Source: Prevotella sp.
GTDB lineage: Bacteria; Bacteroidota; Bacteroidia; Bacteroidales; Bacteroidaceae
DNA length: 64,000 nucleotides
Assembly (NCBI GenBank): GCA_015060535.1
Contig: SUYH01000012.1
Location: 1 to 64,000 of the forward strand
Direction of reading: 5' to 3'
The translations under genes were made by a program, and so were the position numbers. Of this stretch, positions 34,149 through 43,820 are shown piece after piece (positions within the stretch are counted from its first letter, which is position 1; each line of letters starts with the position of its first letter). Below the pieces are notes generated by a model, which was not told the DNA's origin, searched no databases, and saw only the letters and a list, made by a program, of their open reading frames with translations.

Positions 34149-35852
34149 TTAAATCTCCAACATCATATCGTTAACATTCATTCCTGGAGGAGTCATGGGC
34201 AGCACATCGTCATCTTCCTTGATGGAGCACTCCAAGATATACGGGCCCTTAGCGGCCAGCATTTTTTCAACAGCTGCAGCTAGGTCTTCGCGATTGGTCA
34301 CAGCAGAATAGGCAATACCATAACCCTGAGCAATCAGCTCGTAATTGGGGTTCAGCATCTTGGTGAACGACTTACGTCGCATCCAAAACATATCCTGCCA
34401 CTGGCGCACGTTACCCAAATAGTGATTATTCAGCAGAATCATCTTCACTGGTGACTGCTGTTCCATGATGGTACCCAGTTCCTCGATACACATCTGGAAA
34501 CCGCCATCTCCCATAAAGCAGCAGACGGTACGATCGGTAGCAAACGTAGCTCCGATAGCTGCAGGCATACCATATCCCATCGTTCCCAAGCCTCCGCTAG
34601 TGCAAATGCTACGCTTCTCGGGATACTTGAAGTAGCGGGTGGCAAATAGCTGATTCTGACCAACATCCGTCACCAGCACAGTACCTCGTGGAGCCTGCTC
34701 CGCAACGGCATTCACAACCTCGCCCATCAACAACGGACCAGCCTGAGGATGAATAGCAGGTTCAATAACCTTTGAACGTTCTTTCTCATCCAACCCCTTA
34801 AAGGAGTCGCGCCATTCTTGGTGCTTATTAGGATTCAGCAATGCGGTAATGGCAGGCAGCGATTCCTTACAATCAGCCACCACAGCAACATCGGTCTTGA
34901 TATTCTTGTCAATCTCGCTCTTGTCGATATCCAGATGTATAATCTTTGCCTGCTTGGCGTAAGTCTTTGTATTACCTGTTACACGATCGCTGAAGCGCAT
35001 GCCAATAGCAATCAGCACGTCGCACTCCTGCTCTTTCAGGTTGACAGCATAATTACCATGCATACCCAGCATTCCCACGTTCAGAGGATGGTCTGACGAC
35101 AGCGCAGAGAGTCCCAGCATGGTACGACCGGCAGGGATATCAGCCTTTTCGAGGAAAGCTTTCAGTTCTTCTTGGGCATTACCCAGTTCTACACCCTGAC
35201 CAACAAGAGCCAGAGGGCGTTTGGCATTGTTGATCAACTCAGCAGCCTCACGCACTTTCTCTTCATCAAGTTTGGGATAAGCCACATAAGAACGGATAAA
35301 ATCAACTTTCTTGGGTTTCCACTCCACTTCCTCGACCTGTGCATTGCGAGGGAAGTCGAGAACCACAGGACCAGGACGGCCAGAACGGGCAATATAGAAA
35401 GCACGGCTGACAGCCCATGCGATATCCTCAGCATGACGTATCTGATACGACCATTTGGAGATAGGCTGAGCCACACCTACGAGGTCTACCTCCTGGAAGG
35501 CATCAGTACCCAGCGCACCAATGGCCACCTGTCCGGCAATCACCACGACGGGAGTTGAGTCAAGCATGGCATCAGCCACACCCGTCAGCGTGTTCGTGGC
35601 ACCAGGACCACTGGTCACCAGAGCCACACCCACATCGCCAGAGACACGTGCATAACCCTCAGCTGCATGAACCGCTGCCTGCTCATGACGCACCAATATG
35701 TGGTCGAAACACTTTTTCTCACCTCGCGTGTAATCGAAGAGCGAATCGTAAGTGGGCATAATCGAGCCACCAGGGTATCCGAAGATGGTCTTTACCCCTT
35801 CAGCCTTCAAAGCTCGCATCAGCGCTTTCGCTCCTGTAATCTTTTCCTTCAT
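34149..35852 (-). CDS. ilvB: Acetolactate synthase large subunit
   Basis: 567 residues, ThDP- and FAD-dependent. It joins two pyruvates, or pyruvate and 2-oxobutyrate, at the first common step of valine, leucine and isoleucine synthesis. Seen: IFGYPGGSIMPTYDSL with HILVRHEQAAVHAAEG (the Glu that activates ThDP), VTSGPGATNT, and the ThDP/Mg motif MGDGGFQMCIEELGTIMEQQ with NNHYLGNVRQWQ. It lies 40 bp after ilvD, and that gap is filled by ACTAGT repeats. Confidence 0.95.
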   Translation of the reverse strand: MKEKITGAKALMRALKAEGVKTIFGYPGGSIMPTYDSLFDYTRGEKKCFDHILVRHEQAAVHAAEGYARVSGDVGVALVTSGPGATNTLTGVADAMLDSTPVVVIAGQVAIGALGTDAFQEVDLVGVAQPISKWSYQIRHAEDIAWAVSRAFYIARSGRPGPVVLDFPRNAQVEEVEWKPKKVDFIRSYVAYPKLDEEKVREAAELINNAKRPLALVGQGVELGNAQEELKAFLEKADIPAGRTMLGLSALSSDHPLNVGMLGMHGNYAVNLKEQECDVLIAIGMRFSDRVTGNTKTYAKQAKIIHLDIDKSEIDKNIKTDVAVVADCKESLPAITALLNPNKHQEWRDSFKGLDEKERSKVIEPAIHPQAGPLLMGEVVNAVAEQAPRGTVLVTDVGQNQLFATRYFKYPEKRSICTSGGLGTMGYGMPAAIGATFATDRTVCCFMGDGGFQMCIEELGTIMEQQSPVKMILLNNHYLGNVRQWQDMFWMRRKSFTKMLNPNYELIAQGYGIAYSAVTNREDLAAAVEKMLAAKGPYILECSIKEDDDVLPMTPPGMNVNDMMLEI

Positions 35853-35865
35853 CTTTTATATTTTT

Positions 35866-35899
35866 CTAGTTATACTAGTAAGACTAGTCATACTAGTCA
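35866..35899. repeat. 9-bp ACTAGT repeat between ilvD and ilvB
   Basis: Four units of the form xACTAGTxx in tandem. The ilvD stop codon TAG is the TAG of the first unit on the minus strand. Confidence 0.75.
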
Positions 35900-37695
35900 A
35901 TAATTCTAATACCTCCTTTGTCAGCACTTGAAACGCTTTGGGCATAAGCACGCAGAGCTTTGCTGACCACACGGTTACGCTTCAGCGGCTGTTGTGGACG
36001 AGCCTCCAGCTCTGTATCACTCAGTTTCACGTTGATGCTACGATTGGGAATATCTATCTCGATGATGTCACCATCCTTAATCTTTCCGATGTTACCACCA
36101 TTGGCAGCCTCTGGCGAGATATGTCCAATGCTCAAGCCACTGGTACCACCCGAGAAACGTCCGTCTGTAATCAGGGCGCACTCCTTACCCATGTGCATAC
36201 TCTTGATATATGAGGTTGGGTAAAGCATCTCCTGCATACCAGGACCACCCTTCGGACCCTCGTGGGTAATCACCACGCAGTCTCCCTTCTTCACCTTGCC
36301 GCCAAGGATTCCCTCGCAGGCATCTTCCTGAGAATCGAAGACTACAGCAGGGCCCTCGAAGTGCCACAAAGTTTCGTCGACACCAGCAGTTTTCACTACG
36401 CAACCATCTTGAGCGATATTGCCAAAGAGGACTGCCAGTCCACCATCCTTGGTGTAGGCATGTTCAATATCACGAATACAACCATTGGTGCGGTCGGTAT
36501 CCAAAGTGTCCCACTCTTCTGACTGGGAGCCCATCTTCGTTGAGAAGCGATTGCCTGGAGCCGTCTGATAGATACGATTAGCTTCAGCATCCACATCGCC
36601 ATCTACAATGCTGTATTTCTTCATGGCCTCGCCTAGTGTCATACCATCCACACGAGGAGCAGAGCCATCAATCAGTCCACCCTTATTAAGTTCATTCAGA
36701 ATACCTAAGATACCTCCTGCACGTCCACACTCCTGCACGCTATATTTCTGCGTGTTAGGTGCTAACTTGCAGAGACAAGGAGTCTTGCGGCTCAGAGCAT
36801 CGATATCCTTCATGGTGAAATCGGCACCAGCCTCCTGAGCCACAGCCAGCAAATGGAGCACGGTATTGGTACTTCCACCCATAGCAATATCCAGCGTCAT
36901 GGCGTTCAGGAAAGCCTTGCGAGTAGCGATGTTACGAGGCAGCACGCTCTCGTCACCATTCTCATAATAGGCATAAGCATTCTTCACCACCTGACGGGCA
37001 GCAGCCTTAAACAGCTCTACACGATTGGTATGAGTAGCCAGTATCGTTCCATTACCAGGAAGCGACAGTCCGATAGCCTCAGTCAGCGAGTTCATCGAGT
37101 TGGCAGTAAACATACCTGAACATGAACCACAGCCAGGACAAGCACACTGCTCTATCTGCTTCATCTCTTCATCAGAAACGCTGGGGTCAGCACCCTTAAT
37201 CATAGCTGTGATCAGGTCGGCATTCTCGCCACGCCACTTTCCGGCCTCCATCGGACCGCCAGAGCAGAACACCGTTGGGATGTTCAGACGCATCGAGGCC
37301 ATCAGCATACCTGGAGTCACCTTGTCGCAGTTCGAGATGCAGATCATGGCATCCGCCTTATGGGCATTCACCATATACTCTACGCTATCGGCAATGATGT
37401 CTCGTGAAGGCAGCGAATACAGCATACCATCGTGCCCCATCGCAATACCATCGTCAATGGCAATCGTGTTAAACTCAGCCGCATAGCAGCCCATCTTCTC
37501 TATCTCCTCGCGTACAATTTGACCAATCTCGTGCAGATGCGTATGACCAGGAACAAACTGGGTAAACGAGTTGACAACAGCAATAATCGGTTTGCCAAAC
37601 TGCTCATGTTTCATACCTGTGGCTACCCAGAGAGCACGCGCTCCAGCCATTCTTCTACCTTCTGTGCAAACTGCACTACGCAATGGATGTTTCAT
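35893..37695 (-). CDS. ilvD: Dihydroxy-acid dehydratase
   Basis: 600 residues from ATG 37695 ([20 protein letters not shown]). It makes 2-oxoisovalerate and 2-oxo-3-methylvalerate. Cluster-binding cysteines lie in [11 protein letters not shown] and [14 protein letters not shown], and the Lys/Ser active region in [14 protein letters not shown] and [15 protein letters not shown]. The length fits IlvD. It is the first gene of the operon ilvD-ilvB-ilvN-thioesterase-abcF-pepO. No leader peptide rich in Leu, Ile or Val is visible in the short leader. Confidence 0.95.
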   Translation of the reverse strand: MKHPLRSAVCTEGRRMAGARALWVATGMKHEQFGKPIIAVVNSFTQFVPGHTHLHEIGQIVREEIEKMGCYAAEFNTIAIDDGIAMGHDGMLYSLPSRDIIADSVEYMVNAHKADAMICISNCDKVTPGMLMASMRLNIPTVFCSGGPMEAGKWRGENADLITAMIKGADPSVSDEEMKQIEQCACPGCGSCSGMFTANSMNSLTEAIGLSLPGNGTILATHTNRVELFKAAARQVVKNAYAYYENGDESVLPRNIATRKAFLNAMTLDIAMGGSTNTVLHLLAVAQEAGADFTMKDIDALSRKTPCLCKLAPNTQKYSVQECGRAGGILGILNELNKGGLIDGSAPRVDGMTLGEAMKKYSIVDGDVDAEANRIYQTAPGNRFSTKMGSQSEEWDTLDTDRTNGCIRDIEHAYTKDGGLAVLFGNIAQDGCVVKTAGVDETLWHFEGPAVVFDSQEDACEGILGGKVKKGDCVVITHEGPKGGPGMQEMLYPTSYIKSMHMGKECALITDGRFSGGTSGLSIGHISPEAANGGNIGKIKDGDIIEIDIPNRSINVKLSDTELEARPQQPLKRNRVVSKALRAYAQSVSSADKGGIRIID

Positions 37696-37728
37696 ATCTC
37701 TAATTTCGTATTTGTCTATTTTAGCTTG

Positions 37729-37759
37729 CAAAGTTACACTTTTTCTGCCTAAACACAAA
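37729..37759 (-). promoter_or_regulatory. ilvD operon promoter
   Basis: Minus strand TTTG (37756-37759), 19 bases, TAACTTTG (37729-37736). Predicted leader is about 25-30 bases. Confidence 0.8.
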
Positions 37760-37772
37760 CAAAAATACGGAT

Positions 37773-38789
37773 TTATTTAAAACTTGCTTCCGTAAAGGCT
37801 TCCATGATGGCTGTGGGTTTCCCGTCTTGGAAGGCCCCTAAGGGATACTGGTCCTCCAATTCAGGAGCCCAATAGAAGACGCCCTTGCAATGACCATTGG
37901 TGTTATTCTTGGAAGCATGGATGATAGCAACCATAATCTGCTTGCCCTCAACGGGTTTCTTTACTTCCACACCAGCCTCGACAACCATTAGGGGCTTGTG
38001 GTATTTCGTCCACATACGATTGATGTTGGCTGTGAATTTCTCAACGGTTTCCTGCCACGACTTGGTAAGATTTGCCTTCATGTCCCAATAGGGATAGACG
38101 CTCAGGCCAATCATGTCGAAACGGGCTTTATATTTCTTCAACCCGTCGAAGATGAAATCGTAGCGCTTGGGGTCGCAACCTCCGTCCAAATGGATGATAA
38201 CCTCAGCCTTGGGATAGACAGCCTTGACAGCCTGATAACCAGCATCCGTCAAACCAGCATATTGACGCATGTTCTCCTCTGCACGACCTACAGGCCAAAG
38301 GAAACCATGCGTAGTCTCGTTGCCTACCTGCACCCAACACACATCTACCCCAGCCTCTTTGATGGCTTCAAGCACTTCGCGAGTATGATTAGCCAAAGCC
38401 TGCTTCATTTCCTCGTAAGTCATTGATTTCCATTGCGCTGGAATATTCTGTTGACCAGGATCAGCCCACCAGTCGCTATAGTGGAAGTCGATCATCAGCG
38501 CCATGCCCCAGTCTTTGGCACGCAAAGCCATACGCACCACATCTTCCTTATTGCAGAAGTTCCCATGTTCAACAGGGTCAACCCAAACACGCAAGCGAAC
38601 AGCGTTCAGTCCTAACTCACGCATCAAAGCCGTATTCTCACGAGGCTCACCTTTGGCATTACGCAACTGTTTCCCTTGAGCCTCCAATTCTGTAGTACCA
38701 CTAATATCAGCTCCAAGCCAAAAAGCCTGTGCCTGCACCATTTGGCATATACCTATTACAATTACAAGTAGTGTAGTCAGTCGTTTCAT
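37773..38789 (-). CDS. GH53 endo-beta-1,4-galactanase
   Basis: 338 residues from ATG 38789 with a signal peptide ([20 protein letters not shown]). Family 53 features: [17 protein letters not shown] at the start, [27 protein letters not shown], the acid/base Glu in [15 protein letters not shown] and the nucleophile Glu in LMVVEAGVE. It cuts beta-1,4-galactan of pectin side chains. There is no lipobox, so it is periplasmic or secreted. It is a single gene with its own promoter and lacks SusC/D neighbours. Confidence 0.93.
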   Translation of the reverse strand: MKRLTTLLVIVIGICQMVQAQAFWLGADISGTTELEAQGKQLRNAKGEPRENTALMRELGLNAVRLRVWVDPVEHGNFCNKEDVVRMALRAKDWGMALMIDFHYSDWWADPGQQNIPAQWKSMTYEEMKQALANHTREVLEAIKEAGVDVCWVQVGNETTHGFLWPVGRAEENMRQYAGLTDAGYQAVKAVYPKAEVIIHLDGGCDPKRYDFIFDGLKKYKARFDMIGLSVYPYWDMKANLTKSWQETVEKFTANINRMWTKYHKPLMVVEAGVEVKKPVEGKQIMVAIIHASKNNTNGHCKGVFYWAPELEDQYPLGAFQDGKPTAIMEAFTEASFK

Positions 38790-38811
38790 TGTTTTCCAAT
38801 ATTTTATTCTG

Positions 38812-38842
38812 CAAAGATACGAATAAACCACAACAACTCAAA
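38812..38842 (-). promoter_or_regulatory. Promoter of the GH53 gene
   Basis: Minus strand TTTG (38839-38842), 19 bases, TATCTTTG (38812-38819). Confidence 0.75.
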
Positions 38843-38913
38843 ATATATTTTCAATTTTTAGCAGGGAACATTTCTATTATTATGTATGGAGAATGTCTTT
38901 CCTTTGAGGAGTA

Positions 38914-39450
38914 CTACTCTTTTTTTACGGCATCAGTTGCGACCCACCAGAGTGAACCGTCGTCGAATCTTATCTGCACCTGAGTCCAACTGCCGTGAAT
39001 GACCTTCCCTTTGCTGCCTTTCCATATATACTTACTTTTTCCTTGGCGTGTAAGTTCATACCGTCCTACAGCATCATCAGCAACCATCGCATCCCCTAAT
39101 CTTTCGGAAGATTCTTCATCAAGTGTTCCCCATGTGTCGGAGACAACGGTAACCCTGTCCCCGATTTGTGGCACACCGTCTGACTCAAAAGCACCACAAT
39201 GATAAAGGATGACACAAACGAGAAAGACCAAGCACCACAATCCTCTTTTCTGCTGTTTCGTCCAGCCAGTAAAGCCCATGCTCTCCACTTGTTTATCTGA
39301 AGCTGAAACCACACGCTCTTTTGCAGGCTTCTTATTGTTGTCAAAATTCTGATTGCATTGACTGCAATGCAGGCGATTGTCATTTATATATTCATCTGGA
39401 ACAGAAAGCGTTGCTCCACAATGGGGGCACTTTACATAATGATTTGCCAT
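38914..39450 (-). CDS. Zinc-ribbon, single-pass membrane protein with SH3-like tail
   Basis: 178 residues. The first 33 residues hold an MJ0042-type zinc finger (CPHCGATLSVP, then CSQC). A membrane helix follows at about 72-88 (LWCLVFLVCVILYHCG), then a C-terminal part (95-178) with two SH3-like strand groups: IGDRVTVVSDTWGTLDE and KGKVIHGSWTQVQI with FDDGSLWWVAT. That would place the ribbon inside and the SH3-like part outside. The function is not known. It lies 6 bp after the gene at 39457-40719 and should share its transcript. Confidence 0.6.
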   Translation of the reverse strand: MANHYVKCPHCGATLSVPDEYINDNRLHCSQCNQNFDNNKKPAKERVVSASDKQVESMGFTGWTKQQKRGLWCLVFLVCVILYHCGAFESDGVPQIGDRVTVVSDTWGTLDEESSERLGDAMVADDAVGRYELTRQGKSKYIWKGSKGKVIHGSWTQVQIRFDDGSLWWVATDAVKKE

Positions 39451-39456
39451 AACAGG

Positions 39457-40719
39457 TCAGTTAATAGGTTGAAGTTTCTCAAATAACTCAAAGCAGTTGG
39501 TGTCCATATTGTACAAGTAGACACGAACCATATTGCCTGGCATCATCACCATAACGGCATTCTCGCCGTTGACATCAAAACCTTCAATGACATAAAGCGT
39601 ATAGCCTGGTTTCAGATTGAAAACGCCATTGTTAGTCCCCACTTCCGGGTCGTAAAACAGGTTACCACCATAATTCTTCGTCTGTTTTTTGCACTGATAG
39701 GTCTCCTGAAGTGTTTGCACACCTACAGGGTGAAGAATTGACACCTGATACTTCCCTCCTTTTTTCATCTTCTCCAATTGCCAGACATACCCAGCCCTGC
39801 CACTATACGACTCCCGCCATTTGCCTAACACATCAACCTGTGGTTCTTGCGGTTTCTCTTTAACTTCTTGCTTAACTTCCTGCTTTTTGTCAATGCCGAG
39901 GATTTTATTACGCTCCTCGACCGAAAGTTGATATGAACTGTTAGCCGCTTTGTCGACTGAGTCCATAAACTGTTCAACCTTTGATTTTGACCCTATATCT
40001 TTCCCTGATTCTCTAAAGATATTGAACAACACGAAAACTGCAACAGCTATGCCAACGACCCACATTGCCGTATTATACTTTGTATCACTGATTCCTTCCT
40101 TTACAGGCGTTTCGTCAATTGGTTCCTTGCCCTTCTCTGCATCATTTACGACAGGAGGAGCAACAGACTCTTCCTTGTCAACTACCACACGCATAGCGAT
40201 GCCGTCCACTTTTACGGAGGCTGGTTCTTTTTTGGGAGGCGTTATTGTTTTCTTCGCATATTCAATACCATTCGCTATGCCTGACGTACTCACCTTGATA
40301 TTCTTCGCCTTGTCACCTTCATAGATGTCCTTGATAATATCAACACACTTTTCAGCGGCTTTCTCGACTTCAGTACCATAATTGATGGCATACAATCTGG
40401 CTCCAAAATCCTTGACCTCCTTGAATGTGCCGAAATCTGCCCTCGCCTTGAAAGCCTCTAACTGTTGCTTGTCGTTTTTCATGCTGAATGAGAAACAAAG
40501 AGCAATCATCGGTTCATATTCCTTATCAATGTCATTCTGAGCACATTCAGGGAAAACGTCTTTCCCTGTACGCTCGTCTTTAACCATTGAAGGGTGCAAC
40601 AGTCGCATCACCACTTCATTCTTCATTAGAATCTCCGTGCAGACATTCTTATAGAAATCCTGTTCCGCAAGATTCTTTGCCAGTTGTTCACACAAGACAT
40701 TGTTTAATTTAGATAGCAT
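39457..40719 (-). CDS. Unknown single-pass membrane protein
   Basis: 420 residues. The N-terminal 165 residues are soluble and helical (MLSKLNNVLCEQLAKNLAEQ; FKARADFGTFKEVKDFGARL). A Pro/Glu/Lys-rich linker (165-215) leads to a membrane helix at about 222-240 (TAMWVVGIAVAVFVLFNIF), a Lys/Gln linker (KQEVKQEVKEKPQ) and a beta-rich C-terminal domain (300-420) with KWRESYSGRAGYVWQLEKM. I do not recognise any part. The layout (inside helical domain, outside beta domain) is that of a signal or stress sensor, but this is only a guess. The transcript has an unusually long, folded leader. Confidence 0.6.
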   Translation of the reverse strand: MLSKLNNVLCEQLAKNLAEQDFYKNVCTEILMKNEVVMRLLHPSMVKDERTGKDVFPECAQNDIDKEYEPMIALCFSFSMKNDKQQLEAFKARADFGTFKEVKDFGARLYAINYGTEVEKAAEKCVDIIKDIYEGDKAKNIKVSTSGIANGIEYAKKTITPPKKEPASVKVDGIAMRVVVDKEESVAPPVVNDAEKGKEPIDETPVKEGISDTKYNTAMWVVGIAVAVFVLFNIFRESGKDIGSKSKVEQFMDSVDKAANSSYQLSVEERNKILGIDKKQEVKQEVKEKPQEPQVDVLGKWRESYSGRAGYVWQLEKMKKGGKYQVSILHPVGVQTLQETYQCKKQTKNYGGNLFYDPEVGTNNGVFNLKPGYTLYVIEGFDVNGENAVMVMMPGNMVRVYLYNMDTNCFELFEKLQPIN

Positions 40720-40793
40720 AATACCGTTCGTTTTATTAGTTATAACTTTTCTTCTTCTCTTTAGTGGAAACGGTTAACTATCTGGCAAATAGA

Positions 40794-40894
40794 AACAGCG
40801 CAAACCACCTCCATATCTTCTCTCAGGCTTTGCACTGCCTCCTATATCCTATGGGGAGTCTGCGCTGTTAGGCACATACTCCTTGGATATAGGA
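40794..40894 (-). promoter_or_regulatory. Pseudoknot-like leader of the 39457-40719 gene
   Basis: Two inverted repeats interlock: AACAGCGCA (40794-40802) with TGCGCTGTT (40861-40869), and TCCTATATCC (40840-40849) with GGATATAGGA (40885-40894). Order A-B-A'-B', so both can form only as a pseudoknot, otherwise one excludes the other. The region lies in the transcribed leader of about 250 bases. Confidence 0.5.
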
Positions 40895-40976
40895 ATCGCT
40901 CTTTTTCTGTTCTGAGGTGCAAATTCGAGAGAAGAAAGTTGAGCAATCATTATAGCGTACTCTTTCAAGCACGGTG

Positions 40977-41008
40977 CAAAGTTAACAATTTTCTAGAATC
41001 CACACAAA
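40977..41008 (-). promoter_or_regulatory. Promoter of the 40719-38914 gene pair
   Basis: Minus strand TTTG (41005-41008), 20 bases, TAACTTTG (40977-40984). Besides this promoter, the leader and the 21-bp repeats, the gap 40720-41239 contains nothing I can identify. Confidence 0.7.
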
Positions 41009-41103
41009 CTTTGTGGAACTTTTTACCCGTCGAGAGGGAAAAAAGGGGTTCTTAATAGTTTTTGTTGTTACTGCTAATAGATTATTTCTTTCCCTCTGTA
41101 TCT

Positions 41104-41197
41104 ATTTTATGTTTCCAAGTTAGAAACTTATGTTTCCAAATTGCGAATATAAGTTTTCAACTTGGAAACTTGTGTCCACAACTTGGAAACATAAAAT
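41104..41197. repeat. 21-bp tandem repeat of palindromic units
   Basis: Four units of 21 bases (41111-41131, 41132-41152, 41153-41173, 41174-41194), each built on GTTTCCAA or AACTTGGAAAC. The outer ends form a perfect 18-base inverted repeat: ATTTTATGTTTCCAAGTT (41104-41121) and its complement at 41180-41197. Confidence 0.75.
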
Positions 41198-41239
41198 ATG
41201 ACTTAGGAAAAAAACATTTTGCACTAAGTATCAAATCTT

Positions 41240-43675
41240 TTATTTAACAGTCTGGAAAGTCAGCACAGCAGGCTTCAGCTTACCTTGTTTGTCCTTGACG
41301 GTCAGCGTAGCTTTGCCTGCCTTGGTAGTTGAACGGAGGACAACCACCAGTTCGCCATTGAAGAGACGCATCTGGGGCTGCTTGAATGACTCCAACGAGG
41401 TGGCATCACCATTGCAGACTGCCTCAAAGCGGGCCTCACCCGATACGCTGAACGTCAAAACATTCTGACAGGTGGGGACGGGAATGCCCTTATTGTCGTT
41501 GACGCTGACGCGGACAAAAATCAGGTCCTCTCCATCAGCCTTGTGATTAGCGGTCTCGGTCTGGGTCACAAGCACAGAAGCCTTTCCTGCTGTCTTCCGA
41601 ACATCCTCACCAATCAGATTACCCTGTTCATCATAGACAACCACCTTGATTTCGCCTGGCTCATACTTCACATCATTCCAGCGCAGACGATAACGGTCCA
41701 AGCGCTCTGCAGGATTCTTGCGGATTCTGCCCTGCGACTTCCCATTTACAAAGAGTTCGCCCTCAACCCCATCGGTATAGCAATAAACGGGGGTTACCTT
41801 GCCTTTGCGATCAGGCCACGTCCAATGAGGCAACAAATGAACGGTGTGCTCCTTCTTGTTCCAATGACTCTTATACAGATAGTAACGGTCCTTGGGCAGA
41901 CCTGCCAAATCACAGATACCAAAATAGCTGCTGCGCGAAGGCCAGTATTCATCATAAGGAGTAGGCTCACCCAGATAGTCGTAACCTGTCCACACAAACT
42001 CACCAATCACCCACGAATAATCGTCCTGCCAGCGCCAGTCATCATCAGGCAGATTCGACCATGCACAATACTCCACATCATAACTTGAGCACTGGCCATC
42101 TGCCTTACTGAACGCTGTGGGGTCGTAGGTAGGAGCCCATGAGGCATACTGCGAGTTATCTGTAACCTCGACCGGAAACTTATACACACCACGGCTACTC
42201 ACCGTCGATGTCGTTTCGGAACCCAACAGGAAACCCTGCGGCAGCTGCTTGATATTGTTGGCATACTTATGCACACGATAGTTAAAGCCCGGCACATCCA
42301 TAGCCTGTGCGAAACCACCATTTAGAGAAGCCTCTGCATGATCCATACCCTGGGTGACAGGACGTGTGGGGTCAAGCGAGTGACACAAGCCCTGCAACTG
42401 GATGCTCAACTGACGACCTTCCTCGCTGCCTTGCTCAGGAATCTCGTTACCTATCGACCACATCACGATGCTCGGGTGGTTACGATGATTCAGTATCAAG
42501 TTGGTGATATCTTTTGCTGCCCACTCCTTGAAGAAACGGGCATAGCCATTCTTGCACTTGGGATAAATCCACATATCGAACGATTCAGCCATCACCATCA
42601 TACCCATCGAATCGCAAATCTCCATCTGCATCGTCGAAGGCATGTTATGCGAAGTACGGATAGCGTCACAGCCCATCTCCTTCATCATGCGAATCTGGCG
42701 AATCAAAGCCGACTTGTTGATGGCAGCACCCAGAGGGCCTAAGTCATGATGCAGACAAACGCCCTTGAATTTGCGTGTCTGACCATTCAGTTGGAAGCCC
42801 TTTTCGCGAGTGACACGAATGGTACGGATACCAGTCTTGATGGTCTTGCTGTCAAGCACCTCATGATGTCCCTTGTACACCTCCACCTTCACCTCGTATA
42901 AAGAAGGTGTCTCTGGCGTCCACAACTGGGGATTCTTTACCTTAAACTTGGCATACACCTTACCGTCAGCCTCAATACGTGTGTCGCCACAGGAAGATGA
43001 ACGTCCATCAGGACCTTTCAGGAATATCTGTGCCGTACCCTTCACAGGATTGATGACACGAGCCTCGACCTCAACAGTAGCCTGGTTCTTGTCAATGCTC
43101 ATCGTGCGAACAAAGATGCTCCAGTCGTCAATATGTGTCTTCTGCGTCAACACCAGTTTTACAGGACGGTACAGTCCTGCTCCAGGATACCAGCGTGAGC
43201 TCTCTTCTATGTTCTGCAAGTGTACGCTGATGTCGAGCTTACCACTCTTGATATAGGGTGTGGCATCCACACGGAAGGCATTGTAGCCATAAGCCCAATA
43301 GCCAGCCTCCTCGCCATTGATGCTGACACGTGGCTCGGCCATAGCTCCATCGAATACCAGTTCGGCTGCTTCATAGCCCTGGGGTATCTTGACTGTCGTC
43401 TTATACCAGCCTTCGCCTATCCAAGGCAGCGCGCCTGAGCGACCCGACTTCTCCGTAGCCTCTTTCTCGCCATTCTGCACGATAGCCACCTTTTGCAAGT
43501 CCCATTTCTTGTCGAACGGTCCTGCAATAGCCCAATCATGAGGAATCTGTACCTCGGTCCATGACTTGTTATCATGAGAGAAATCCCATGTCTTCAGATT
43601 GATCTCCTGTCGCGTTTGTCCCATAGCACACAAGCTAAACAAAAGCGCTGTCATTGTTAGTTTTAGTTCCTTCAT
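41240..43675 (-). CDS. GH2 family beta-galactosidase-type glycoside hydrolase
   Basis: 811 residues with a signal peptide (MKELKLTMTALLFSLCAMGQ). Order: jelly-roll sugar-binding domain (about 25-190, SWTEVQIPHDWAI, GEGWYKTTVKIP), immunoglobulin-like domain (190-295), TIM barrel (300-590) with acid/base Glu in MWSIGNEIPEQ and nucleophile Glu in LLGSETTSTVSSRG, then a DUF4982-type domain and a further beta-sandwich. This layout is frequent in Bacteroidetes beta-galactosidases; the exact sugar is not certain. Transcription comes from a repeated tandem-promoter element at 43704-43820. Confidence 0.9.
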   Translation of the reverse strand: MKELKLTMTALLFSLCAMGQTRQEINLKTWDFSHDNKSWTEVQIPHDWAIAGPFDKKWDLQKVAIVQNGEKEATEKSGRSGALPWIGEGWYKTTVKIPQGYEAAELVFDGAMAEPRVSINGEEAGYWAYGYNAFRVDATPYIKSGKLDISVHLQNIEESSRWYPGAGLYRPVKLVLTQKTHIDDWSIFVRTMSIDKNQATVEVEARVINPVKGTAQIFLKGPDGRSSSCGDTRIEADGKVYAKFKVKNPQLWTPETPSLYEVKVEVYKGHHEVLDSKTIKTGIRTIRVTREKGFQLNGQTRKFKGVCLHHDLGPLGAAINKSALIRQIRMMKEMGCDAIRTSHNMPSTMQMEICDSMGMMVMAESFDMWIYPKCKNGYARFFKEWAAKDITNLILNHRNHPSIVMWSIGNEIPEQGSEEGRQLSIQLQGLCHSLDPTRPVTQGMDHAEASLNGGFAQAMDVPGFNYRVHKYANNIKQLPQGFLLGSETTSTVSSRGVYKFPVEVTDNSQYASWAPTYDPTAFSKADGQCSSYDVEYCAWSNLPDDDWRWQDDYSWVIGEFVWTGYDYLGEPTPYDEYWPSRSSYFGICDLAGLPKDRYYLYKSHWNKKEHTVHLLPHWTWPDRKGKVTPVYCYTDGVEGELFVNGKSQGRIRKNPAERLDRYRLRWNDVKYEPGEIKVVVYDEQGNLIGEDVRKTAGKASVLVTQTETANHKADGEDLIFVRVSVNDNKGIPVPTCQNVLTFSVSGEARFEAVCNGDATSLESFKQPQMRLFNGELVVVLRSTTKAGKATLTVKDKQGKLKPAVLTFQTVK

Positions 43676-43703
43676 CTGTAATATCAGTTAGTATTCGTTG
43701 GGT

Positions 43704-43797
43704 ACAAAGGTACGATTAAACGAGAACAAAACAAAGAAAAAGTTTCTTTTTTTGTCGAGTGTGAGTACCTTCGCTGAGTTTTATTCAGCAAAGGTAC
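43704..43797. repeat. Dispersed ~92-bp promoter-bearing repeat, copy 1
   Basis: Matches 50262-50354 across nearly its whole length: CGAGAACAAAACAAA, a poly-T run, TTTTGTCGAGTG, GAGTAC, TTCGCTGA and CAGCAAAGGTAC occur in the same order and spacing. Both copies lie directly upstream of minus-strand genes that are not related. Confidence 0.75.
43705..43735 (-). promoter_or_regulatory. GH2 proximal promoter
   Basis: Minus strand TTTG (43732-43735), 19 bases, TACCTTTG (43705-43712). Confidence 0.75.
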
Positions 43798-43820
43798 AAA
43801 AAAATCCTCGCAGAAACAAA
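43789..43820 (-). promoter_or_regulatory. GH2 distal promoter
   Basis: Minus strand TTTG (43817-43820), 20 bases, TACCTTTG (43789-43796). Its -33 element lies in the loop of the ompA terminator. Confidence 0.6.

Noticed and set aside
41104..41197. CRISPR array
   Set aside because: Units are contiguous 21-mers without spacers, and no cas genes are present. The ACTAGT and CCTCTAA arrays fail for the same reason.
41062..41247. A 61-residue plus-strand protein with a seven-residue repeat (FQLGNLC pattern)
   Set aside because: Its repeats are simply the translation of the 21-bp DNA repeat, and no promoter or homologue supports a protein.
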